Of a stretch of 64,000 nt of DNA, positions 50,223 through 60,254 are shown piece after piece. The position numbers and the translations under genes were made by a program. The notes beneath the pieces were generated by a model. It was not told where the DNA came from. It did no database searches and saw only the letters and a program-made list of their open reading frames with translations. Numbering within the stretch: the first letter of the stretch is position 1; every line of letters begins with the position of its first letter. This DNA is from Bacteroidia bacterium (GTDB taxonomy: Bacteria > Bacteroidota > Bacteroidia > NS11-12g > UBA9320), in contig JAEPQQ010000007.1 in NCBI GenBank assembly GCA_017640445.1, positions 1-64,000 on the forward strand, written 5' to 3'.

Positions 50223-51607
50223 CTCAGCGAATATCGGATAAAAGTGGCAAGTGCAATCGATGCGGCCGCAATAACCAATCCGGTTAGTAGTTTGCCTATC
50301 ACGTTGCTTCCAATAAGCCGAAAGCACGAAACCATCATAGCCAACCTGACAATAATGCCGGTAAAACTAAATGCGATTAATCCATGAAATACATTTCCTG
50401 TTAATCGAAGTGTTAGATAAAGTGCAAGGCTTGTGGCCAAGGTAAAAGCGGCTGTAAACCAAAATTGATACGAAAGTTTATCGTAAACCTCAAAGGCCGC
50501 AGCGAATGGGCTACTGAGGTACATAACGAAATAGAAGAGCACAACAATTTGGGTCATTTGTCCTGAAATGGCCCAGTCACTACCCAGAATAAATGGGGTG
50601 ATGAGGTCTCCCCAAACCACCATAACAACTACCGGCAGCAATGCCAAAAGAAACAGGAAGCGTACAATGTTGTTGGTAAGCACTAGTCGTTCAGGTTCGG
50701 ATTTTAATCGGGCCAACCGCTCATAAAAGACCTGTCCAATGGCATAACTAACTGCTCCCAGTGGTATATAAGTGAGTTTTAAAGCATTGCTAAAGTAGCC
50801 TGTCATTTCAGCGGTTAACAGGGGCGTAATAATCAATACCGGAAGATTTGTGCCAATCACATTGATGAGGGTAGAAGGCATCGCCCATTTGGGAAAGTTC
50901 TGGTAGGTTTTGATCAACTCCCGAACCTCCGTCCAGTTTGTGGTGAGCTGCTTAAACAGCGACTTCGGCAGATAGAGAACAACACTCATCAGTTGACCAA
51001 TCGTATGTCCAAGTATCAGTCCGTTAGTACGTGTAAAGCTTAACAAGCCATGCGTCAATTTGTAACCCGAACTTGTAACGGCAGTTGCTAATCGATTACC
51101 ACTCAATCTTTTGTATTTGCGTTCACGATTCCACCATACCGTCATAATTTCAACAACACCAGTCAAAAAAATAGTGATGGGAATCAGGTACAACCAGTTC
51201 TCAAATACCGTGAGATCGAGCAAAGGCAATAACCAGCGTTGGCACAGTAGCAAGAGCAGACCAAAGAGTATGAACCACGCCAGATTGATCCACATCGAAA
51301 GCTTGACAAGGCTCTTTGCCCTGGAACGATCTTCTTCAATCATAATGGCTTGCTCGTACTTTAGTGTAGATACTGCAACACCAATGGCTACCAACGACAG
51401 AAAGCTGGCCATGTGACCATGGTCGCTCTGATCCCGATAGATACGCGTTAAGAAGGGCACCACTATCAGAGCCAACAACTGCGCAATCCCGGAACTGCTG
51501 AACAGCAATCCGGCGTTTTTTATAAAGTCACTCTTGAGAAATTGTTTTATTGACACTTGGTGCAGCGAATAACGCAAAAATAGTCTAGAGTCGGTTTTGG
51601 TTTCCAC
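50219..51607 (-). CDS. Oligosaccharide flippase (Wzx-like, MATE/MVF superfamily)
   Basis: 462 aa, ~12 TMs; KNAGLLFSSSGIAQLLALIVVPFLTRIY. Confidence 0.85.
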   Translation of the reverse strand: METKTDSRLFLRYSLHQVSIKQFLKSDFIKNAGLLFSSSGIAQLLALIVVPFLTRIYRDQSDHGHMASFLSLVAIGVAVSTLKYEQAIMIEEDRSRAKSLVKLSMWINLAWFILFGLLLLLCQRWLLPLLDLTVFENWLYLIPITIFLTGVVEIMTVWWNRERKYKRLSGNRLATAVTSSGYKLTHGLLSFTRTNGLILGHTIGQLMSVVLYLPKSLFKQLTTNWTEVRELIKTYQNFPKWAMPSTLINVIGTNLPVLIITPLLTAEMTGYFSNALKLTYIPLGAVSYAIGQVFYERLARLKSEPERLVLTNNIVRFLFLLALLPVVVMVVWGDLITPFILGSDWAISGQMTQIVVLFYFVMYLSSPFAAAFEVYDKLSYQFWFTAAFTLATSLALYLTLRLTGNVFHGLIAFSFTGIIVRLAMMVSCFRLIGSNVIGKLLTGLVIAAASIALATFIRYSLS

Positions 51608-51689
51608 TCCTGTTCACCATTTAGTCAAATTTCAAGCACAATATGTCAAGTAACTGGTTTGATGGCGACTATGGCAGTAAATTGCGTTT

Positions 51690-52505
51690 ATGAAAAAGGG
51701 ATTGATCTTGAGTGTGTTGGCCGTATTCCTAATGGCATGTGGCGAGAACACGAGCCCGGTTGAGGAACCAACAAAAAATACGAATACAACCGAATTGCCA
51801 TCACCCGAGGTAGATAGGAAGTATAGACCTTTCCTACATTTTTTTACTAGCATTCATTGTGGTGGGTGTGGTCGTTTTGGTATTCCTGTTTCCGAATTGG
51901 TTGCAGAAGAGATGAGAGATAGCATATTAATGCTTCCAACGCATTTCAAGTATAACGACGTGTTTATTAATAACTCAACTCTTGCCATTGAAAAAGGTCT
52001 TGTGAAGACCTATCATTCTCCTCAGTTATGGGTGAATACCGAAGAATATACCTACAGTATAATAGGTATGGACCACAACAGTGCGGCTGATTATCTGAAA
52101 AATAAACTTCGGGAAGAACTCAATAACGACCCAGGGGCCTACGTAGGCTTAACCTATAAAATGAAAGATAATGGCCGACTTGATGTAAAAGTAGCGGTTG
52201 AAAATGCAAATGACACAGAGGCTGAGTACTATTACGAGGTGTATGGCATGCAAGATAGTCTGAACGAAGTACAGGCTGGAAACAACCCTTACCGACGTGA
52301 TCATCATCGTGTGAATCGAGGTGGTAAATATGGTGAAATGGGTCGTATGCACGCCTTTGAGGGAAATGAGCGTATCGAAGACCATTTCGAATACGTGCCT
52401 TGTCAGGGGTGCGAAGCAGAAAAACTGTACTTCTACGTTATTGTTTGGAAATCGGTAGGCAATGGCCGGTTCGAATATGTGAACGGGAAAGAGTTCAGAA
52501 ACTAA
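51690..52505 (+). CDS. Omp28-like lipoprotein with thioredoxin-like CGGC motif
   Basis: MKKGLILSVLAVFLMACGE lipobox; FFTSIHCGGCGRFGIPVSELVAEEM. Confidence 0.7.
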   Translation: MKKGLILSVLAVFLMACGENTSPVEEPTKNTNTTELPSPEVDRKYRPFLHFFTSIHCGGCGRFGIPVSELVAEEMRDSILMLPTHFKYNDVFINNSTLAIEKGLVKTYHSPQLWVNTEEYTYSIIGMDHNSAADYLKNKLREELNNDPGAYVGLTYKMKDNGRLDVKVAVENANDTEAEYYYEVYGMQDSLNEVQAGNNPYRRDHHRVNRGGKYGEMGRMHAFEGNERIEDHFEYVPCQGCEAEKLYFYVIVWKSVGNGRFEYVNGKEFRN

Positions 52506-52567
52506 ACCCTTGAAACCCTCTTGAGAAGGTTGTTGACTTCACAGTCATCAATAAACTTGTCTATCTG

Positions 52568-52599
52568 TTTAGACTTCAAGCTTTAAATCAATAGTTTTG
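52568..52599 (+). promoter_or_regulatory. Putative promoter for glyS (TTTAG ... TAGTTTTG)
   Basis: Exact TAnnTTTG at 52592-52599 with upstream TTTAG, ~20 bp before ATG at 52619. Confidence 0.45.
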
Positions 52600-52618
52600 C
52601 CACGCAAAATGAGTTTAG

Positions 52619-54154
52619 ATGTCTGAAGAGAAATTCAAAAACGTGATTTCCCATGCCAAGGAGTATGGCTTCGTGTTTCCAAGCAGTGAAGTATACGACG
52701 GTTTGGCAGCCGTTTATGACTATGGCCAGAACGGGGTAGAACTTAAGAAAAACATACGCGAATACTGGTGGAAGAGCATGGTGCAGTTGCACGATAACAT
52801 TGTGGGTATTGACGCCTCCATTTTTATGCATCCACAGGTATGGAAAGCAAGCGGACACGTAGACGGGTTCAGCGACCCGATGATTGATAACAAGGACTCA
52901 AAGAAGCGGTATCGGGCGGATGTGTTAATTGAGGAGTATCAAGAGAAGTATAAGGTTAAAAACCGAAAGGAAATTGCGAAAGCAAAAAAGCGTTTTGGAG
53001 AGGCGTTTGACGAAGAACAGTTTGTTGCCACGAATCCAAATATTCTTCGCAATAATGCCAAGATAAAAGAGATCGACGATCGACTCAGGGAAGGTCTTGA
53101 GTCGGGCGAGTTAGACAAAGTTAAAGCCCTGATTGAAGATCTGGGAATTGCCGACCCGGTATCGGGTAGTAAGAATTGGACCGATGTACGCCAGTTTAAC
53201 CTGATGTACAGCACCCAAATGAGTGCCACCGATGGCGAAAGTCAGATTTACTTGCGACCGGAAACTGCTCAGGGAATTTTTGTTAACTACCTCAATGTAC
53301 AAAAGACAGGTAGAATGAAACTTCCGTTTGGTATTGCGCAAACCGGAAAAGCATTTCGAAATGAAATTGTTGCTCGTCAATTCATCATGCGGATGAAAGA
53401 GTTTGAGCAAATGGAAATGCAATTCTTCGTTCAACCTGGTACGGAAATGAAGTGGTATACATACTGGAAAGAACACCGATTGAAATGGCACAGAAATCTG
53501 GGCATTGACGAATCAAAGTATAGATATCACGACCATGTAAAGCTGGCACATTATGCCAATGCAGCAGTCGATATCGAGTATGAATTCCCGTTTGGATTCA
53601 AGGAAGTCGAAGGCATCCACTCCCGAACCGATTTCGACCTAAAACAACACGAGTCGTTCACTGGGAAGAAGTTGCAGTACTTTGATAATGAGAAAAATGA
53701 AAGCTATGTACCATATGTAGTGGAAACTTCCATTGGACTCGATCGAATGTTTTTGGTGCTTATGTCCAATGCATTGGAGGAAGAGGCTCTCGGCGATGGA
53801 AAAACCAGAACCGTTCTGCGCTTGCCGGCTGCACTGGCACCTTATCAATGTGCAATTTTACCCGTAGTTAAGAAGGACGGATTAGTAGAAAAGGCCCAGG
53901 AAGTGTTTCAGCAGCTAAAACTCGATTTTAATTGTTACTACGAGGAGAAAGATACCATTGGTAAGCGTTACAGAAGACAAGACGCTATAGGAACACCAAT
54001 TTGTATTACCATTGATGGTACAAGTCTGGAGGATAATACCGTTACCCTGCGTTTCCGTGATACCATGGAACAGCGAAGAGTAAACATCGAAGAGTTGGAA
54101 GGTATTATTGCGAAGGAAGTTAGTATGAAAGCCCTGTTAAAGGGATTAGTCTAG
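52619..54154 (+). CDS. glyS: Glycine--tRNA ligase (alpha2 type)
   Basis: 511 aa; YLRPETAQGIFVNY, RMKEFEQMEMQFFV, VVETSIGLDRMFLVLM. Confidence 0.96.
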   Translation: MSEEKFKNVISHAKEYGFVFPSSEVYDGLAAVYDYGQNGVELKKNIREYWWKSMVQLHDNIVGIDASIFMHPQVWKASGHVDGFSDPMIDNKDSKKRYRADVLIEEYQEKYKVKNRKEIAKAKKRFGEAFDEEQFVATNPNILRNNAKIKEIDDRLREGLESGELDKVKALIEDLGIADPVSGSKNWTDVRQFNLMYSTQMSATDGESQIYLRPETAQGIFVNYLNVQKTGRMKLPFGIAQTGKAFRNEIVARQFIMRMKEFEQMEMQFFVQPGTEMKWYTYWKEHRLKWHRNLGIDESKYRYHDHVKLAHYANAAVDIEYEFPFGFKEVEGIHSRTDFDLKQHESFTGKKLQYFDNEKNESYVPYVVETSIGLDRMFLVLMSNALEEEALGDGKTRTVLRLPAALAPYQCAILPVVKKDGLVEKAQEVFQQLKLDFNCYYEEKDTIGKRYRRQDAIGTPICITIDGTSLEDNTVTLRFRDTMEQRRVNIEELEGIIAKEVSMKALLKGLV

Positions 54155-54760
54155 ATTTACCTTCGGGTCTTCTTCACTGGCTGCACCGATTTCCACAAGT
54201 CGATCGAGAAGCAGACAGAATAACGCCAGCAGGGCGGAGAGCGTTTCTTCCTTGTTAATGATGCCTTTCTGTTCAAAATAGATTAGGTCGGCATTCTCCG
54301 CGTAGTGAGCCGAAAAATAACCCTCCTTGTCCTTGGTTCGTATAGCCATTGACCTGATGTCGAGCATCAGGGTTTTAATATCCTGAGGTTCAAAAAGTTT
54401 TCGGATCATGTGCTCGTCATTGCCCTTGATCATATACCGATGGTCAAACTTCTTGTTACCAACCTGAATGTCCTGAAGCCCAAGCCATTTGCTTACGGGT
54501 GAGAGAATGTTCTCTTCATAAATTCTGAATTGCAGGTTGTTGGTTGAAATATAGGGTGCGCGTATACGGGTACATGGATAGCTACTGTTTCCTGTGCTTC
54601 GCATAAAGGTGTCAAGATATATGGTCCAGTTCTTCCGTTTGAGACATAAGGTGTCGTTCCTCCAGAAGCCACCTTCTGTAAATTCGGCACCCATTCTGTC
54701 CGCAACCGCGGTCCAAGCATCCCGTTTTTTACTACCCATCAATTTGTCAAAAAATCCCAT
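54146..54760 (-). CDS. Conserved hypothetical protein
   Basis: 204 aa intact ORF with good coding character: MGFFDKLMGSKKRDAWTAVADRMGAEF... Confidence 0.55.
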   Translation of the reverse strand: MGFFDKLMGSKKRDAWTAVADRMGAEFTEGGFWRNDTLCLKRKNWTIYLDTFMRSTGNSSYPCTRIRAPYISTNNLQFRIYEENILSPVSKWLGLQDIQVGNKKFDHRYMIKGNDEHMIRKLFEPQDIKTLMLDIRSMAIRTKDKEGYFSAHYAENADLIYFEQKGIINKEETLSALLALFCLLLDRLVEIGAASEEDPKVNLD

Positions 54761-54815
54761 TGGTGTTACTGTCTAGTTAATCGGCTGCAAGGTAATAAAT
54801 TCATGTTGCAGTAGG

Positions 54816-55343
54816 TTAAAGGTTGGTGGGGTAATGGATCCATTTAGAATGTAGTTTGTAACTCTTGGCTTCAAGCCGATTGCCACCCGCAATAAAACCC
54901 AGGCCAAGTGGCACGGTAATATGCAGGTAAAGGAAATGCTTGACGTCGAAGCCTTCTCTTATCGAATAAAAGGTGCCCAACAAGATGTCGGTTCCGGCAA
55001 GCGTTAGCGTCTGCTTTCCAACAAACGACATGGGTTTCCCAATGAGTTGACCCATGGGGCCATTATAATGTCGGATTCGTTTTACGTCACCCAGGTGCTT
55101 AATAAAGAGTTCTTTGTTCTGCGAAAACAAAATGCTGTCGCCCTTAACACCTTTTACAACGGCTTTCGGATTGGGTTGTTTTCTCAGAATCAATTGAACG
55201 TAATCACCCGACCTAATCACTACGGATTGCGAGTGGTTGGCCCTGGTAAGTACGAGGCTGTCTTTTGACTTGGTTATAACCTGTGCCTCACCACGGGTTG
55301 AGGTAAGAAAAAGCACAAGGCATAGTAGAACTGGTCGTTGCAT
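54816..55343 (-). CDS. Secreted/membrane conserved hypothetical protein
   Basis: 175 aa, signal peptide, hydrophobic C-terminal half. Confidence 0.55.
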   Translation of the reverse strand: MQRPVLLCLVLFLTSTRGEAQVITKSKDSLVLTRANHSQSVVIRSGDYVQLILRKQPNPKAVVKGVKGDSILFSQNKELFIKHLGDVKRIRHYNGPMGQLIGKPMSFVGKQTLTLAGTDILLGTFYSIREGFDVKHFLYLHITVPLGLGFIAGGNRLEAKSYKLHSKWIHYPTNL

Positions 55344-55387
55344 GTTGAGGTCTTTTTACCTGTTACGTGCAAAACCAGAATAGGTTA

Positions 55388-55726
55388 CTACGACCGTGGA
55401 GGAGGGATGTCTTCCAGGCTTCTGTAAATGGGAAGATCTCTGAGTTTAAACGTGTGCATTTCGTCATCTGCTCCCTTCGATTCGCCACCAATTCGCAGCA
55501 CAGCATCGCAGCGCTTCGCCAACCCAAGTGACAAAGGCATCATGATGTCGTCGTAGCTCGCATTGTTCATTTTAATAATGGGTAGCGCCAGGTTTACACC
55601 AATTACGGGCACATGACCCATTTTAAGTACCTTAAGTGCATATTCGTTCATGAGCTTAAGGTTTTGTTGTCTTTCATCTTCTGTAGTAGTACCGTGTCGA
55701 TACGGTCCTGAAATCATAATCCACAT
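55388..55726 (-). CDS. DUF4406 / nucleoside 2-deoxyribosyltransferase-like protein
   Basis: 112 aa: MWIMISGPYRHGTTTEDERQQNLKLMNEYALKVLKMGHVPVIG. Confidence 0.65.
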   Translation of the reverse strand: MWIMISGPYRHGTTTEDERQQNLKLMNEYALKVLKMGHVPVIGVNLALPIIKMNNASYDDIMMPLSLGLAKRCDAVLRIGGESKGADDEMHTFKLRDLPIYRSLEDIPPPRS

Positions 55727-55727
55727 A

Positions 55728-56273
55728 TCAATCTGGGAATTTAAAATTAATTCTTGAGCGTTTCTGCCCTTTGTTATTTATATAGGTTTCTCTGGTTTCT
55801 TCAGGTTTGGGAGATAGTTTGGTGTTTAACCACCACGGGAGGGCGATTAACGGCAGTGCTAAAACAAGTATAACGGCTTGGTTTACAGGTAATCTGGATG
55901 CGGGTGAGTTAAACCAGGCCCCCACAAATAAGCTGCCCAGGGTGAGCCCATGGTAAACGGGTATCCAAAAGTACTGTCTTGTATAGCGTAAGATCACAAT
56001 GAAAATAAACGACCCGTAAATGCCAATCGTAATCAAGTTAAAGTTGATGCGTAATTTGTAAACGAGCGCTCCAATCAACGCTAGAAGCAGTAGTAGGTTA
56101 TGGACCTTGTATTTGTTCCAGGTCGATTGCGCGATTAGATGTTTCAGCACATCGGCAACAAGTAAGGGGTGCCCATATTCTTCCACCATCAAATCAAATG
56201 TTTCTTGACGGGATTTCCCTTCGTCTAACAAGGTGTTTGCGCGCTTCCTTATCTTACTTTTGTCTGGCTTCAT
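55728..56273 (-). CDS. Membrane protein of unknown function
   Basis: 181 aa; N-terminal soluble helix then ~4 TMs. Confidence 0.55.
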   Translation of the reverse strand: MKPDKSKIRKRANTLLDEGKSRQETFDLMVEEYGHPLLVADVLKHLIAQSTWNKYKVHNLLLLLALIGALVYKLRINFNLITIGIYGSFIFIVILRYTRQYFWIPVYHGLTLGSLFVGAWFNSPASRLPVNQAVILVLALPLIALPWWLNTKLSPKPEETRETYINNKGQKRSRINFKFPD

Positions 56274-56902
56274 TCCCTTTTCTTAAACGTGGCGAAACTG
56301 AAGTTCTGAATGGTGTTAAAAGGTGTTTCGTGGTCCAGAATACAACTGTCTTCAAGCTCCAGAGTGCCACCAAACATGTTTTTAAGCGCTTCAATCGAAT
56401 ACTGAGATATGTTGATTCCACTGCATTTTTTTGGGCCGTTTTCTGAGAAAGTTCCAACAATAAAGTGTCCATTCTTGGACAGGTGTTGATGCAATGTCCG
56501 TTGGTACCGGTTAACGTCGTAGGGTTCAGTAAGAAAGTGGAAGGCCGCCCGATCGTGCCAGATATCGTATTGAGCATCTGATGAAAACTGAGTTATATCC
56601 GAAACAATCCAGTTTATCTGGTCCGATTTGGAACCTAGCCGTTCCTTGGCCCGCTCAATTGCCGCTTTAGAAATGTCCAGAACCGTGAGGTTGGTATACC
56701 CTTCATCTAATAAGTGATCGACCAGAAAGCTGTCTCCACCACCAACATCAATGATACGGTCAGACTTAGATTTGGAAGCGTTGATAATTAACCGTAAAGA
56801 AGCTTCTGGTGTCGGTTGATACCAGCTCACCTCGTGAAGCGGTTTAGTTTTATATATATGTTCCCAATGTTGCTTTCGATCGAATTGGTTTTCAGTACTC
56901 AT
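56270..56902 (-). CDS. Class I SAM-dependent methyltransferase
   Basis: 210 aa; DRIIDVGGGDSFLVDHLLDEGYTNLTVLDIS; 4-bp overlap with downstream gene. Confidence 0.85.
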   Translation of the reverse strand: MSTENQFDRKQHWEHIYKTKPLHEVSWYQPTPEASLRLIINASKSKSDRIIDVGGGDSFLVDHLLDEGYTNLTVLDISKAAIERAKERLGSKSDQINWIVSDITQFSSDAQYDIWHDRAAFHFLTEPYDVNRYQRTLHQHLSKNGHFIVGTFSENGPKKCSGINISQYSIEALKNMFGGTLELEDSCILDHETPFNTIQNFSFATFKKRE

Positions 56903-56948
56903 TTCCTCGAAGATACATTATCCTCTTAAGAATGAATAACTGAACAGT

Positions 56949-58310
56949 CTAACTTAAACCTCTTCTTCGGATGCGCCAGATCATCCATAGAGCAAAGAAA
57001 GCGACCCCCAGAATAATGGCTGTAGCGTTTTGTTTCTTATCCGAAGCTGATTGGTTGTTTCCCTCAGGAGTGTTTTTCACTTCAGTTCCCCCTGTTGGTT
57101 CATTGTCTTTTTTGTCGACGTGTGTGATTACCTGGTCGTCCAAATCAATGGTTTCAACCCAAAGAGGCCTAAAGTCTACTACGCTACCCAGGTGGTTTTT
57201 TGTGAGAAGCCCTCTCCGCAAGGCTTTATTCTTACCATGAGCAGGCTGGATGGCAGTTGAAATCCAAGGCTCCTGGTAGTAGGTTTCGGTAAACTTCTGT
57301 TCGGGATTTGCGCCCGACTGAATCCAGTTAATCTCGTTCGACCGGATGCTATCATAAAAAGCCATGCCTTCTTGAAGTTCCTCTGCGAAAAGCGTTTCCA
57401 AGTCGGTGTAGTTAAACTCCGCACCGCCCGGTTTGTTCAGTTGGAGGTTAATAACTTGATTAACCCGATTTAGGTAGGCCATTTTACTATTGGAGTCTGG
57501 TACTTGGTAGGAGGCTTTCAGGTAGGCTCTTGCTGCCAGTTGGCGTGCCCCGGTTTTTCGTCTTCCATCATTGAGTAAAAGGTCACCAAGAATCTCGAGG
57601 AGAATAGGTGAATTATGATTGCCAAACTTCATCATGCCGAGTACACCTAACGTTGCCAGATCGAGTTCTTCTTGTGTCATCCTGCCATGGTAATCGTAGC
57701 CAGTAGGAGTTTGGTTTTTGCCATGGATTTTCTGGTCAAGAAAAGTGTAAAAATTAGATCGAACCTGAGCCTCTCGGTATTCGCTGTGAGGAATAAAATG
57801 ATCACGACTCATGGGCAGATGAACTTTCCCCGACGTACTTTGCTTTAAAACATATTCAGCCACGTGGCGCTGATATATCTCTCGTCCGAAATGGGCTTCT
57901 GGGTTGATCTCGATGGCCTTGTCAATGGCCACTATTCCTTTATCTAGTTGTCCATTGTGTATGTAAAAGGTGCCAAGGTTGGCATACGTCTCGTACAGGC
58001 CAGGAGCAATTGAGTCTTTGGTTTTGATTACTTTGATAGCTCTGGTGTCATCTCCAATTTTCGATAAAGAGACGGCCAGGTCGTCATAAAGCGATATTTT
58101 CTCTGGGTGTTTTTCTATTCGTTTTTCGCGATCCCTAATACGCCAATAATGATATTCTGGCGAGTGACGAAGAAATTTACCAGAAAGAAGTTCCAATACA
58201 CTCGGAAACTGTTGCCGTTCCATGGCCAGCGTGTCGGTGTCCCAGAAACAAGCTAATGCTGATACAATAACAAGAAACAAAAGCGAAGCGGTGGTAAGTG
58301 TACGTTTCAT
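56949..58310 (-). CDS. TPR-containing membrane protein
   Basis: Start at MKRTLTTASLLFLV (58310); LYETYANLGTFYIHNGQLDKGIVAIDKAIEINPEAHFG; C-terminal TM ATAIILGVAFFALWMIWRIRRR. Confidence 0.7.
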   Translation of the reverse strand: MKRTLTTASLLFLVIVSALACFWDTDTLAMERQQFPSVLELLSGKFLRHSPEYHYWRIRDREKRIEKHPEKISLYDDLAVSLSKIGDDTRAIKVIKTKDSIAPGLYETYANLGTFYIHNGQLDKGIVAIDKAIEINPEAHFGREIYQRHVAEYVLKQSTSGKVHLPMSRDHFIPHSEYREAQVRSNFYTFLDQKIHGKNQTPTGYDYHGRMTQEELDLATLGVLGMMKFGNHNSPILLEILGDLLLNDGRRKTGARQLAARAYLKASYQVPDSNSKMAYLNRVNQVINLQLNKPGGAEFNYTDLETLFAEELQEGMAFYDSIRSNEINWIQSGANPEQKFTETYYQEPWISTAIQPAHGKNKALRRGLLTKNHLGSVVDFRPLWVETIDLDDQVITHVDKKDNEPTGGTEVKNTPEGNNQSASDKKQNATAIILGVAFFALWMIWRIRRRGLS

Positions 58311-58397
58311 AGTCTTATATACATAACACCATTTTATTAGCAATTATTTCGACTGCGGGAAACCACGTTGGAGATTTGATGAAGACAAAGGTGGTAA

Positions 58398-58970
58398 TTA
58401 CTCCACCTGCAAATTAAATGTTGTTAGAAGTCCTGGTAAACCCGAAAGTGAAACCCGGGTTTTGTTCAGGGAGTTTTCGTTTGGATTTAGTATAAAATTG
58501 TACGCGGTAGTTAGGTTGGCACCATTTAAGTTGGTGTTGCCAAAAGCAGCATCAAGCAGGTCACTGTTCGATAGGTTGGATTGTTGAAGATTTGCCTCCA
58601 CCAGTTCAACCTCGTGCATCTGACACGAAATAAAATCAGTGTTCGAAAGATTAAGACCGTAAAACGAAGAGTAATCTAAACGGCACTGCTCAAACCCAAG
58701 TTCCAATTGAAAAGTGTTCGACTGGTCGAACCGCAATCCCAGCAATTTGCAGTCGATAAATCGAACATTCCTGAAAGCCGTATTGCGCAATTTGCTTTGG
58801 CTGAGGTCACACGATCGAAACGTACAGTTGGTGAAGGTTGTATTCGTTAGGTCAGATTCAATAAAAGGGCACCCGTCAAATTCGCAGTCCTCAAACTCAA
58901 CCTCAGTAAATAGTAGGTCACGTACGTTCGAAGGTGTAAATTGGGTGTCCGAAAAGTAATAGGTAGGCAT
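58398..58970 (-). CDS. Pentapeptide repeat protein (Qnr/McbG-like architecture)
   Basis: 190 aa; repeated A/C(D/N)Lxx pentapeptides (FEDCEFDGCPFIESDLTNTTFTNCTFRSCDLSQSKLRNTAFRNVRFIDCKLLG). Confidence 0.85.
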   Translation of the reverse strand: MPTYYFSDTQFTPSNVRDLLFTEVEFEDCEFDGCPFIESDLTNTTFTNCTFRSCDLSQSKLRNTAFRNVRFIDCKLLGLRFDQSNTFQLELGFEQCRLDYSSFYGLNLSNTDFISCQMHEVELVEANLQQSNLSNSDLLDAAFGNTNLNGANLTTAYNFILNPNENSLNKTRVSLSGLPGLLTTFNLQVE

Positions 58971-58973
58971 TGG

Positions 58974-59456
58974 TCAAAAATCTAAAACGAGTTTGGGATT
59001 AGACAAGGTGCGATTCATAAAGTTAGTGTAGTCCGATCCACTGTTCACCTTAATACGTTCGCCATCGGCATCGGTGAACAAATCAGGCAGGTTGTCCAAC
59101 AAGGTAATCGTGGCGTTCTTGAAATAAACGTTCCAGTGGTCTGTAGAAGTACAGTATTGATGTTCTGTGTCGTACACAAAAAACAATTTTCCTATAGAGG
59201 TGTCAGTCACAACTTCATAAAACATCGTGTCACTTTGAACATCGATCGGAATTCGAAGCGTATTGGAGTTGTCTGAAAACACCGTATCGCCAAAAGAGAA
59301 TTGATTCAGGTAAAAAACGCCAAACTGGGTTCCGCTAACATTCTCTATTAGGATGGACGGTTCGGTAGCGTATCCGTTACAGGGTAACTCAGGGTCATCG
59401 GTGCAAGCCGAAAGAAGTAGAAGAACCGCGGTGGTAAAGAGGATACGTGCTATCAT
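58974..59456 (-). CDS. Small lipoprotein
   Basis: 160 aa; MIARILFTTAVLLLLSACTDD lipobox. Confidence 0.6.
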   Translation of the reverse strand: MIARILFTTAVLLLLSACTDDPELPCNGYATEPSILIENVSGTQFGVFYLNQFSFGDTVFSDNSNTLRIPIDVQSDTMFYEVVTDTSIGKLFFVYDTEHQYCTSTDHWNVYFKNATITLLDNLPDLFTDADGERIKVNSGSDYTNFMNRTLSNPKLVLDF

Positions 59457-60124
59457 TTTTCCTTCAATATTTGATTGATCGCTATGTGTATGCCCAAACC
59501 GGGGTTATACCCACCGTTGCGAACCACGCCTATTGCGGGGATGTACTGATGTGGAACCGAAGTGTTTGAGGTTATGTTGTATGAGGTAAATTGAATAGGG
59601 TATATATCGAACCGAATAACCCGATCAATTAATACCTCAAAACCAAGTCGAAGTTCTGTGTAGGTATAACTGATGCGTTCGTCAATTACTTCCAACTGGT
59701 AACTCGGGAAGGTAACCCCCGGCACCAATTGATCTCCCTTGAAATTGAGACCTCCAAACCCCAAACCAAAACCACCTATGATGCTGGTTTGTATGTGATA
59801 GTTTTTTACAGGCTTAAAATAGTCTCGAGACAAAACCGACAAACCAAAGCCAGCGTACCTTCCTGTAGTTTTAGTGGTAGAAAACCCCATAAGGTTATAG
59901 TGGGTGTGGTCGGCAGTGCCACCTTCAAGCTTAAACTCGATATGAGGGATTGTACGTAGGTTGTATTCCATTAGATAAGCATACTTGGCTCGCACATGAA
60001 CACCAAAAGTGTGCATAACATAAGGCTTATACGGAAGTAAACCTGTATCCGCCTGAGATACTTCGTTTTGAGCAAAAGTGCTGATACTCAGGAGTGTAAA
60101 TATTACAAGTAAATGCTGTCGCAC
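59453..60124 (-). CDS. Outer-membrane-type beta-barrel protein
   Basis: 223 aa; signal peptide, alternating aromatic beta-strand pattern, 4-bp overlap with downstream lipoprotein gene. Confidence 0.55.
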   Translation of the reverse strand: MRQHLLVIFTLLSISTFAQNEVSQADTGLLPYKPYVMHTFGVHVRAKYAYLMEYNLRTIPHIEFKLEGGTADHTHYNLMGFSTTKTTGRYAGFGLSVLSRDYFKPVKNYHIQTSIIGGFGLGFGGLNFKGDQLVPGVTFPSYQLEVIDERISYTYTELRLGFEVLIDRVIRFDIYPIQFTSYNITSNTSVPHQYIPAIGVVRNGGYNPGLGIHIAINQILKEK

Positions 60125-60254
60125 CTTGCGAAGTTACGAAAGAGCATACAATGGTTTGTTTGTAACTGGCTGATTTTTAGTACACAAGAAAAAAGTGTAA
60201 TTTGCTACCAACCCTTTCGCATTGACGTACGTATTGGTTTACAAAAGAATAATA

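Noticed and set aside
56949-58310. C-terminal TM plus basic tail in the TPR protein considered as a PEP-CTERM-like sorting tag
   Set aside because: No PEP-type or LPXTG-type motif precedes the TM; an ordinary C-terminal membrane anchor fits.
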